DNA from: Chlamydiota bacterium
Lineage (GTDB): Bacteria; Chlamydiota; Chlamydiia; Chlamydiales; Waddliaceae
Direction of reading: 5' to 3'
Length of the DNA stretch: 8,663 bases
Assembly (NCBI GenBank): GCA_011065005.1
Contig: JAAKFP010000078.1
Location: forward strand, 1 to 8,663
Shown: positions 1-5,905 of the stretch, one piece after another
How positions within the stretch are numbered: the stretch's first letter is position 1
How the letters are laid out: each line of letters starts with the position of its first letter
The notes under the pieces: model-generated
The model's input: only the letters and a program-made list of their open reading frames with translations
The model's database searches: none
Told to the model about the DNA's origin: nothing
Made by a program: the position numbers and the translations under genes

Positions 1-89
1 AGCTCTTCAGTTGCGAGGCGCAAATCTGCAGTCAACTTATTAGTTTCCAAAGATTTGCAACAAAGCAAGTGAAGATGATAGGACAGCAT
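1..89 (-). CDS. Possible 5' part of a gene running off the left edge
   Basis: From an ATG at 89-87 on the minus strand the frame stays open for 29 codons to the window edge. The peptide begins MLSYHLHLLCCKSLE and continues with a charged stretch ending LRLATEE. It lies 29 bp downstream of the stop of the NlpC/P60 gene, in the same direction, so it could be the next gene of that operon. A purine-rich AAGGAA sits about 23 nt upstream of the ATG, too far to be a convincing ribosome site. I do not recognise the product. The frame also contains an 8-bp inverted repeat (20-27 with 51-58), so a non-coding 3' region is equally possible. An open run of this length is not strong evidence on its own. 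Confidence 0.3.
   Translation of the reverse strand, partial: MLSYHLHLLCCKSLETNKLTADLRLATEE
20..58. repeat. 8-bp inverted repeat downstream of the NlpC/P60 gene
   Basis: GCAAATCT at 20-27 is exactly matched by AGATTTGC at 51-58, with a 23-nt loop. It lies about 60 nt beyond the end of the minus-strand NlpC/P60 gene. There is no T-run after it in either direction, so it does not look like an intrinsic terminator. It may be chance, or part of a coding sequence. Confidence 0.3.
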
Positions 90-118
90 AAATGTAAAAG
101 TTATTTTTTCTAGCTTCC

Positions 119-940
119 TTAGCTTAAGTTGTAGCGTCGGGCGGTGATGTATTTCTCTTGCCATTCTGGGTCGTGAAAATCGCAAATTTGGATGACATGA
201 GGTCCAGATTTATTGGTGGTTACGGAATGAATAAATTTGCCGTTTCCTAAGTACATTCCTACATGCGAAATTTGCGGTGGATGGCTTCCCATGAAGAGAA
301 GATCCCCTCGCAGGAACTCTTCTTCAGGGACTTGTTTTGCGAACGATACATTGGTCTGGTCTACCGAGTCTCTGGGGAGAGAGATTCCTACCTGTCTGTA
401 GAGCATCTGCACAAAGCTAGAGCAGTCGAAGCCAAAGCTGGAATTTCCTCCCCATTTATAGGGAATTCCTAGAAATCGTTTGCTGAATTCGACCATTTCG
501 TCGATCGTGAAAAACTTGGGGTCCACTCGAAGATCGCCACTCTGCACCCACGCAGATTTCCCATCAACCAGACGAATGGGTATCCAATGTCTATGAAAGT
601 CTTTGAAATCATCTGGGATCTCGACTTTCGCTTCAAAAGGTAGGGTGACCGCCGGTGGGTGGGGTGTTGTATCATCTACCCAGCAGACATGGGTCCAAAG
701 AGCTTCGACCTGAGCGATATTTTGGGTGGAGGGATAAGGAGAGTTTTTAGTGATCATCTCCTCACCCTTAATCCATCCCTGGTACCCGTCCGCGGTTTGG
801 ATGCATTTCCATGTTTCTTTTTCTCTAAGAATCGAGATTTCGCTGCCATAAATCGCCTGTGAGACGATCTCACTCATTGGGTTAGGCGCAGCGTGTATGT
901 CTACGACGCTTTTGTTCGCGTACGTGTAGTGGTTTCCCAT
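119..940 (-). CDS. SH3b-SH3b-NlpC/P60 peptidoglycan-peptide endopeptidase
   Basis: The 273-residue product has two N-terminal bacterial SH3-like segments (about 6-64, ending DGYQGWIKGEEM, and about 78-138, ending DGKSAWVQSGDL) and a C-terminal NlpC/P60 cysteine peptidase domain (about 145-270). The catalytic set is intact: Cys173 in FDCSSFVQ, His226 in ISHVGMYLG and a third polar residue, His238, in KFIHS. The YKWGG motif at 161-165 and the RGDLLF turn at 211-216 are also typical. Family members of this layout (YkfC type) cleave the gamma-D-Glu to diaminopimelate bond in stem peptides. No signal peptide or transmembrane segment is visible, so a cytosolic role in recycling muropeptides is more likely than wall cleavage outside; this is inference. 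The start ATG has only a weak upstream TTAGAG. The gene lies 49 bp downstream of the lipoprotein gene, and most of that gap is a repeat. Confidence 0.93.
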   Translation of the reverse strand: MGNHYTYANKSVVDIHAAPNPMSEIVSQAIYGSEISILREKETWKCIQTADGYQGWIKGEEMITKNSPYPSTQNIAQVEALWTHVCWVDDTTPHPPAVTLPFEAKVEIPDDFKDFHRHWIPIRLVDGKSAWVQSGDLRVDPKFFTIDEMVEFSKRFLGIPYKWGGNSSFGFDCSSFVQMLYRQVGISLPRDSVDQTNVSFAKQVPEEEFLRGDLLFMGSHPPQISHVGMYLGNGKFIHSVTTNKSGPHVIQICDFHDPEWQEKYITARRYNLS

Positions 941-951
941 ATTTTAAACTC

Positions 952-984
952 TAATCTGTGTCTGTCTGTGTTCATCTGTGGTTA
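952..984. repeat. CACAGA-type dispersed repeat (single arm)
   Basis: On the minus strand this reads TAACCACAGATGAACACAGA followed by a second CAGACACAGAT run, so the CACAGA motif recurs about every 9-12 bases. The opening TAACCACAGA is identical to the start of the palindrome at 8171. It fills most of the 49-bp gap between the lipoprotein stop and the NlpC/P60 start, and therefore forms the leader of the latter gene. No second complementary arm is present, unlike the copies at 4278-4367 and 8171-8236, so it is a solo or decayed copy. From memory, very similar strings are scattered through many bacterial genomes; this was not checked here. Confidence 0.7.
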
Positions 985-989
985 AAAAT

Positions 990-1523
990 TTAGTCGAATT
1001 CTATGTCATCATTTTCTTCTGGATTTTCTTCGAAGAGGATGAGCTCCGCCCAAAGTTGATGGCGCCATTCCTCGAGAACACAGTTATTCGCTATCAGTTG
1101 TGCTTTATAGGTCAAAAGCCCTCCCTTTTCACAGTATTCTTTATCGAGTAGATAATAGATGTAAGTCCCGCTCGTCTTTCTTACGTGGATCCACTTTTCT
1201 TCCTCTTCTCTATTGCGGAATCTGAGAGTGAGTTTGATATATAGAGGGTGGTATCTCGTATGCTTTCGAGGAATGGTCCACGATAGGATCAGTCTTTGTC
1301 CTATGGGAGGATTGTTGAGGAAAGGGTCGGGAGTTTTGACGTAGTAGCTGGCAAGGGTTTCGTGACTCATGTAGTCCGTATGGATCGACATCATATCGCT
1401 GTTACAGGATAAAAGGCATAGTGCTAAGAGAGTCGTTACGAGGCGCAACGGAAAGGATAGAAGTGTATTTCTCCTGGGATGAGCATCAGGATTACACCAA
1501 GGCTGTTTCTTTTGCTCCGTCAT
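990..1523 (-). CDS. Putative small lipoprotein of unknown function
   Basis: The 177-residue product carries a basic N-region (PRRN at 16-19, R27), a hydrophobic core at about 28-38 and a lipobox LLSC at 37-40, so Cys40 would be the lipidated residue after signal peptidase II cleavage. Asn follows the Cys, giving no Asp+2 retention signal, so sorting to the outer membrane is possible. The mature part of about 137 residues is polar, with a basic stretch (PRKHTRYHP, 85-93), an alternating hydrophobic/charged pattern suggesting beta structure (LYIKLTLRFR, 94-103; YIYYLLDKEY, 121-130) and an acidic tail (EENPEENDDIEFD). The first ATG gives an n-region of about 26 residues, which is long; a later non-ATG start cannot be excluded, and an AGGAGA lies inside the frame. 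It overlaps the 3' end of aroG by 32 bp, suggesting translational coupling. I recognise no family. Confidence 0.75.
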   Translation of the reverse strand: MTEQKKQPWCNPDAHPRRNTLLSFPLRLVTTLLALCLLSCNSDMMSIHTDYMSHETLASYYVKTPDPFLNNPPIGQRLILSWTIPRKHTRYHPLYIKLTLRFRNREEEEKWIHVRKTSGTYIYYLLDKEYCEKGGLLTYKAQLIANNCVLEEWRHQLWAELILFEENPEENDDIEFD

Positions 1524-2601
1524 CTTGTAGGCTATCTTTTGTATTGTTCTTTCTTTTTTTCTTAAGTTGCAACGCAGCTTCTAGGACCGCTTCTTCCGTT
1601 GTGTTCCAGTCCATGCAAGAGTCTGTTAGTGAGACGGCGTATTCCAGCTCTTTGGGGTTAGGGCTCAATGGCTGATTTCCCGCATGAAGATGGCTTTCGA
1701 GGATAACTCCTCTGATAGATTTGTTGTGATCAACAATTTGATCGATGACCGACCGCAGGACAACAGGCTGGTGGTTATAGACTCCTCGCGAGTTGTCGTG
1801 AGAGCAATCGACGATAAGCTGTAATGGAAGCTGTGCTTTGCGGAGCAAATTCAAGGCTTGCCGGATAGAGGAAACATCATAATTGGGGGCTTTTTCCCCT
1901 CCGCGTAAGACGATATGGCAATTAGGGTTACCCTCCGTATGTATCAATGCTGCACAACCCACTTCGTTAATCCCGATATAGGAATGTGGTTTTGCAGCGG
2001 TTAGAACGCCATTGATTGCGGTTTCGACATTGCCCTCTGTAGTGTTTTTAAAAGCTACGGGCATTGGAAGGCCTGAAGCTGTTTGTCTGTGGATTTGTGA
2101 GGATGATGTGCGTGCGCCAATGCAACCCCAGCTGAGCAGGTCTCCAAAGTAATGTGCAGACACAGGATCAAGGATTTCTGCTGCTGCGGGAACTTGGAGG
2201 TCTGAGAGGGTGAGTAACAATTCCCGCATCCAGCGAAGGCCGGTGTTCATGTCGTGGGAGCCATTCAGGTGCGGGTCGTACATCATTCCTTTCCATCCAA
2301 ATGATGTTCGAGGTTTTTCGAAGTAAACACGCATTACGACGAGAAATGTATCAGAGACCTCTGTGGCGAGCTCTTTCACTTTTATAGCATATTGCTCCGC
2401 GGATTTAAGATCGTGGATGGAGCAAGGTCCCATGATCAACAGGAGGCGCGGGTCTGTGCCGTTCAGGATCTGGATTATCTGCTGTCGGGTCTGTTCAATG
2501 AAATGTGTTTGTGCTATCGTTGCCGGCAATTGTTGCTTGAGTTCTCTTGGCGAGACCAATGGCTCGGAACGAGTTGAACTGAAATAATAAATTTTTGACA
2601 T
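1492..2601 (-). CDS. aroG: 3-deoxy-7-phosphoheptulonate (DAHP) synthase, class I AroG/AroF type
   Basis: The enzyme condenses phosphoenolpyruvate and erythrose 4-phosphate to DAHP, the entry reaction of the shikimate pathway, in the cytoplasm. All class I signatures are present: GPCSIHD at 58-64, KPRT at 96-99, IGARTSSSQIHRQ at 161-173, Lys185, HIVLRGG at 229-235, DCSHDNS at 265-271, ESHLHAGNQ at 302-310. The metal ligands expected from E. coli AroG map to Cys60, His268, Glu302 and Asp327. The N-terminal extension of about 50 residues before the barrel is the type used for feedback control by an aromatic amino acid; which one cannot be told. The product is about 20 residues longer than E. coli AroG because of a Lys-rich, low-complexity tail (from about 345, KKKRKNNTKD), encoded partly by a run of seven A. 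Its start lies 28 bp from the divergent gene at 2630. No clear minus-strand promoter was found, and the ribosome site is weak. Confidence 0.97.
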   Translation of the reverse strand: MSKIYYFSSTRSEPLVSPRELKQQLPATIAQTHFIEQTRQQIIQILNGTDPRLLLIMGPCSIHDLKSAEQYAIKVKELATEVSDTFLVVMRVYFEKPRTSFGWKGMMYDPHLNGSHDMNTGLRWMRELLLTLSDLQVPAAAEILDPVSAHYFGDLLSWGCIGARTSSSQIHRQTASGLPMPVAFKNTTEGNVETAINGVLTAAKPHSYIGINEVGCAALIHTEGNPNCHIVLRGGEKAPNYDVSSIRQALNLLRKAQLPLQLIVDCSHDNSRGVYNHQPVVLRSVIDQIVDHNKSIRGVILESHLHAGNQPLSPNPKELEYAVSLTDSCMDWNTTEEAVLEAALQLKKKRKNNTKDSLQDDGAKETALV

Positions 2602-2623
2602 CGTAACGACTCGGATCTATGAT
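2595..2623 (+). promoter_or_regulatory. Near-consensus sigma70 promoter for the gene at 2630
   Basis: A perfect -35 hexamer TTGACA (2595-2600) is followed after exactly 17 bp by TATGAT (2618-2623, five of six matches to TATAAT). Initiation would be expected about 7 nt further on, at 2629-2631, which coincides with the ATG at 2630. The -35 element overlaps the start codon of aroG (2599-2601, minus strand), so polymerase bound here would cover the aroG translation start and could interfere with its expression. This is prediction from sequence only. Confidence 0.65.
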
Positions 2624-2629
2624 TTAGTA

Positions 2630-4312
2630 ATGGTCAACAATAGCAAAATAGAAGATTTTTCGCACAGTCTCATGATGAAAATGAAACAATATCTTAATGA
2701 TATCCAGAAAGATTTTGAAAGAAGGTTTTCCACTGGCCCGAAGCTGATCGTAAAATATAAAGAGCGGGGAACTGCTGAAAAATTCTCGGTTTCCTATGGG
2801 GGAGGGGTGGTGACCTTAGAGGCCCAAAGCCTTAAAGCTGCTGTATTTGGGGTAGAGCAGCTCAATATTGGGGTAAAGAGCGGACACTTGGGAGAAAGTT
2901 TAGGAGAAAGGGTTTCGAAGTTTCCATTGCGCCCCTTATGGTTGACATCTTTTGGAAGGTTGGCAGAGCTGCCATTTGGCGAAAAACTCGAAAGTATTTG
3001 CAGGGGAGTGGTACAGCTAGGGTATAATGCAGTGTGTTTGCCTTGCCATGAGGATGAGATTGAGAAAAATGAATTTGACAAGTTAGAAGTATTTCACGAC
3101 TTTGGAATTCAGGTCATTTTGAAGCTGGAAATTGATCAATCGGAAGGGGAATGCCTTCTGGATCACCATTTCAGAGAAAAAGTTCAAGATTTTGTGCATT
3201 CCCTTCAGCAAGTTTCTTGTGTAGATTACATTTTTTGGGAAGGAACTTTCACACAAAGGGAGTTTCAGCAGCATTCAGAGGCACAGGATCTCTTGTTGTC
3301 CGATATGGCAATAAGAGAAGTGAGAATTTTGGAAGAAGCACTGCTAGAACAAAGGAGCTTAATCTATTACCTTCCCTGTGAAGATTTGCTATCTGCTCAA
3401 GAGCAAGCCCCTTGGTTTTCTTCTTTTTGCGATGACGTGGGAAAAAATACGATCGTCGCTTTTTCCGCCGTCGCGGGTGATCCTGCTTTTGATCATCAAC
3501 AGCCTCACCCCTTCTGGGAAATATTTCGTCAAAGTTTAGATTCTCTCTACACTCCACTGTTGCCCATCGTAAATATTGGTGCAGTCAAGCAGGGTGAGTG
3601 CCTGTGGCCAACATTGAGTCTCGACCTTATCAATCGATATTTGTTGCCATGCAATCGGCATCACTTCCTGGGAGTGTTGTCTCTTACACCATCTCTGCCA
3701 AAAGCAACATCTTTTCTCTCTTGCAACCTTTGGGTCGCTTCACAAATTCTTTGGGGGCAATCTCAACCGGAGCGTCTTGTTGAAACATGGTTTGCGGCCT
3801 ATCGTCCCGAGCTGAATAGGTCCGGTTTTGTGGAGACCCTAAAAGAGATCCGTCAAGTGGCCTTAGGAATTAGCTTTTTGCGTTACTCCTCCAATGAAGG
3901 AGAACTCTCAAAAGAAGAATGCCGAGCTCAAGCGGAAAGCTTGTTAGCTCAGTTGAGACGTTTGCAAATTGTGATCGAAAACAGCGAGACAACACGAAAT
4001 CAAGAAGATGACAAGCTCACCTTTAAAGAATACTTTACCTTTTTCGCTCGCGATGCTCGACGCATCATTCTCCATTTTCTTCAGTGTAATCATGTGTCTG
4101 TAGCGAATGTGCTCAATGGGGAGGATATGCTGGAATCTTTTTGGACAGCAGTTAACCAGCCATCGGGTGGGGGGATCTTAGCTGGAGTCAAGCCCACACT
4201 CTTCGAAGAACCAAATAAAGGTGAAGAGGGGAGCGCTATGCGAAAAATCTACGAGGAAACGACATTGAACGGTTACGTTGAAACACAGAGACACAGAGAC
4301 GCAAAGGGATAA
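2630..4312 (+). CDS. GH20/GH67-like TIM-barrel protein, function unassigned
   Basis: This is a 560-residue soluble protein with no signal peptide or membrane segment. Residues 52-82 (GGGVVTLEAQSLKAAVFGVE) resemble the alpha/beta domain preceding the barrel in GH20 hexosaminidases and GH67 glucuronidases. FPLRPLWLTSFGRL (98-111) and LGYNAVCLP (130-138), then FGIQVILKLEI (158-168), fit the first strands of a TIM barrel. NLWVASQILW (366-375) and the following WFAAYRPEL recall the C-terminal part of GH67-like proteins. The GH20 Asp-Glu pair is not evident; Glu204 in FWEG is the only obvious candidate acid. The similarity is by eye and remote. A helical, charged C-terminal region (400-500) follows. 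If the promoter at 2595-2623 is used, the message is leaderless or translation begins at the in-frame ATGs at 2672, 2675 or 2681; none has a clear Shine-Dalgarno. Residues 550-560 and the stop lie within a repeat, so the native C-terminus may be altered. Confidence 0.8.
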   Translation: MVNNSKIEDFSHSLMMKMKQYLNDIQKDFERRFSTGPKLIVKYKERGTAEKFSVSYGGGVVTLEAQSLKAAVFGVEQLNIGVKSGHLGESLGERVSKFPLRPLWLTSFGRLAELPFGEKLESICRGVVQLGYNAVCLPCHEDEIEKNEFDKLEVFHDFGIQVILKLEIDQSEGECLLDHHFREKVQDFVHSLQQVSCVDYIFWEGTFTQREFQQHSEAQDLLLSDMAIREVRILEEALLEQRSLIYYLPCEDLLSAQEQAPWFSSFCDDVGKNTIVAFSAVAGDPAFDHQQPHPFWEIFRQSLDSLYTPLLPIVNIGAVKQGECLWPTLSLDLINRYLLPCNRHHFLGVLSLTPSLPKATSFLSCNLWVASQILWGQSQPERLVETWFAAYRPELNRSGFVETLKEIRQVALGISFLRYSSNEGELSKEECRAQAESLLAQLRRLQIVIENSETTRNQEDDKLTFKEYFTFFARDARRIILHFLQCNHVSVANVLNGEDMLESFWTAVNQPSGGGILAGVKPTLFEEPNKGEEGSAMRKIYEETTLNGYVETQRHRDAKG

Positions 4313-4367
4313 AGAGAATAAATTCTTTTTTTATTTCTCTTTTTTCTCTGTGCTTCTGTGTTTTCAA
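4278..4367. repeat. CACAGAGA palindromic repeat spanning a stop codon
   Basis: The left arm (from TTGAAACACAGAGACACAGA at 4278) and the right arm (ending CTTCTGTGTTTTCAA at 4367) are imperfect reverse complements of about 45 nt each, meeting near 4322 in an A/T-rich centre. The right strand has long T-runs (4326-4332, 4340-4345). The element includes the last 11 codons and the TAA (4310-4312) of the preceding gene. As RNA it could fold into a long hairpin and help end transcription before the AGCS operon. It belongs to the same loose family as the copies at 952-984 and 8171-8236. Confidence 0.8.
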
Positions 4368-4427
4368 TTCCATTTCAAGCTTCTGCTCCATTGAGTTGAG
4401 GTCTGAACGCAATAAGGTCGATTTTAC

Positions 4428-4456
4428 TTGTTAAAAAATCAACTTTACATTATTAT
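4428..4456 (+). promoter_or_regulatory. Predicted promoter of the AGCS symporter operon
   Basis: TTGTTA (4428-4433) and TATTAT (4451-4456) are separated by 17 bp, giving an expected start near 4463 and a leader of about 60 nt rich in A and T. The -35 box sits in the loop of an inverted repeat, GATTTT (4420-4425) with AAAATC (4435-4440), which could be a regulator site or simply A/T-rich coincidence. The rest of the 4368-4522 stretch contains no gene. Confidence 0.5.
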
Positions 4457-4471
4457 AGATCAAAAATAGTC

Positions 4472-4485
4472 TTTACGGCTGTAAA
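4472..4485. promoter_or_regulatory. Operator-like inverted repeat after the AGCS promoter
   Basis: TTTAC-GGCT-GTAAA is a perfect 5-bp inverted repeat about 10 nt downstream of the predicted transcription start. The half-site TTTAC also occurs at 4423-4427 and 4444-4448. A repressor site is possible, but five bases per half is short and the region is A/T-rich. Confidence 0.3.
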
Positions 4486-4522
4486 ATTTAATTTAATAAG
4501 TAAATTCAATAAATAAATCACC

Positions 4523-5905
4523 ATGGGTCCTTTTTATTCCTACATAAATCAAGTTAGAGATTGGATTTGGGGAGCGCCCACGTTAGCTCTGCTTATTGGA
4601 ACAGGCGTCTATCTGACCTTTATCTTGCGGGGGTTGCAGTTCCGTTATCTTTGGTATGGAGTAAAACAGATTTTTGCAAAACGAAAGGAAGGGTCCATAG
4701 GTGATATCAGTCATTTTGAAGCATTAATGACAAGCCTTGGCGGAGCTATTGGAACAGGAGCCATCGTCGGTGTTTCGACAGCGATCGCTATTGGTGGTTT
4801 GGGTGCATTGTTCTGGATGTGGGTTATGGCCTTCTTTGGGATGGCAACAAAATATTCTGAATCCCTCTTAGCAGTGAAATATCGGGAAATAGATAAGAGA
4901 GGGGAGATGATTGGCGGCCCCATGGAGTATATGGAAAAGGGGCTTGGGAAGCGTTGGATGGCGATACTTTTTGCCACCTTCGGCTCTGTTGCAGCTATTG
5001 GAACGGGTAATCTGGTTCAGGTAAATTCCATTGCAGAAGCTGTAAGCTCGATTTGGTTTATGAGCCCTTGGATAACAGGTGTCGTTCTTGCGGTCATTAC
5101 AGGTCTTGTTCTTGTTGGAGGGGTGCGAAGCATTGGACACTTTACCGGTGTCTTGGTGCCGATCATGAGTCTTTTTTACATTGGTGGTGGGGTTATTATC
5201 ATTTTCCTACACATAGATCAGGTCCCTTCAGCGATAGGAATGATTATCTCTAGCGCCTTCCATGGACAGGCAGCAACCGGTGGGTTTATGGGAGCAAGCG
5301 TGATTACTGCTATCCAAATGGGAGTCTCTCGGGGTGTATTTTCGAATGAAGCGGGCCTTGGCATTTCTTCGATTGCTGCAGCTGCGGCGAAGACCGATGC
5401 CCCTGGGCGGCAAGCTATGATTACAATGACGGGTACGCTTTTGTCTACGCTAATTGTGTGTACAATCACTGGCCTGGTGATCGCAGTAACGGGAGTTTTT
5501 GGTCAGGTGGACGAATCTGGAAAAATGATCAACGGAGCTGTCATGGCGATAGGGGCGTTTAATTCGGCGATCAGTGGTGGGAATTATATCGTTTCCATCG
5601 GACTGATTCTCTTTGCTTTTTCCACCGTCATTGCTTGGGCCTATTATGGGGAAAAGTGTTTTGAATATCTTTTTGGTGAGAAGGCTGTCTACTACTATCG
5701 AGTATTGTTTGTCGTGTTGATTATTCCGGGCGCTGCTCTCGATTTGGAGTTGGTTTGGGCTTTCGCTGATATATCTAACGGATTGATGATTATTCCAAAT
5801 CTGATTGCTTTGGTTGGACTTTCCAAAGTGATTGTTTCGGAAACGCGCTCTTTTATTATTACTTCTGATCTTGAGACGGGAAAAAAGCAACATGGAATGG
5901 CTTAA
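4523..5905 (+). CDS. AGCS-family sodium:alanine/glycine symporter, copy 1
   Basis: A 460-residue multi-spanning inner-membrane protein of about 10-11 helices, the usual length for the family, which couples sodium (or proton) entry to uptake of alanine, glycine or their D forms. The family signature GGLGALFWMWVMAFFG is at 91-106. Other conserved parts are GTGNLVQVNS (160-169), FSNEAGLG (273-280), AAAAAKT (285-291), WAYYGEK (372-378) and LDLELVW (406-412). Two departures stand out. The first discontinuous-helix motif reads GTGAIVGV (77-84), where the family normally has GxGNIAGV, so the usual Asn is Ala. After SNEAGLG the usual SAPIAHA is ISSIAAA. Both could change substrate or ion binding. The start has no Shine-Dalgarno but lies behind an A/T-rich leader, and the N-terminus aligns with copy 2. 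It is the first gene of a likely operon, and its last 14 bp overlap the next gene. Confidence 0.95.
   Translation: MGPFYSYINQVRDWIWGAPTLALLIGTGVYLTFILRGLQFRYLWYGVKQIFAKRKEGSIGDISHFEALMTSLGGAIGTGAIVGVSTAIAIGGLGALFWMWVMAFFGMATKYSESLLAVKYREIDKRGEMIGGPMEYMEKGLGKRWMAILFATFGSVAAIGTGNLVQVNSIAEAVSSIWFMSPWITGVVLAVITGLVLVGGVRSIGHFTGVLVPIMSLFYIGGGVIIIFLHIDQVPSAIGMIISSAFHGQAATGGFMGASVITAIQMGVSRGVFSNEAGLGISSIAAAAAKTDAPGRQAMITMTGTLLSTLIVCTITGLVIAVTGVFGQVDESGKMINGAVMAIGAFNSAISGGNYIVSIGLILFAFSTVIAWAYYGEKCFEYLFGEKAVYYYRVLFVVLIIPGAALDLELVWAFADISNGLMIIPNLIALVGLSKVIVSETRSFIITSDLETGKKQHGMA

Noticed and set aside
3249..3557. 102-codon minus-strand frame opposite the glycosidase-like gene
   Set aside because: Low-complexity Arg/Lys composition mirrors the opposite strand; nothing suggests a real product.
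5832..5891. 20-residue N-terminal extension of the second symporter
   Set aside because: It would overlap the first symporter by 74 bp and adds a Leu-rich, Arg-rich stretch absent from copy 1; the ATG at 5892 aligns the paralogues.
5450..5893. 147-codon minus-strand frame opposite the first symporter
   Set aside because: It is antisense to a strongly conserved membrane protein gene, is rich in Asn, Arg and Ser as expected of a shadow frame, and has no ribosome site.
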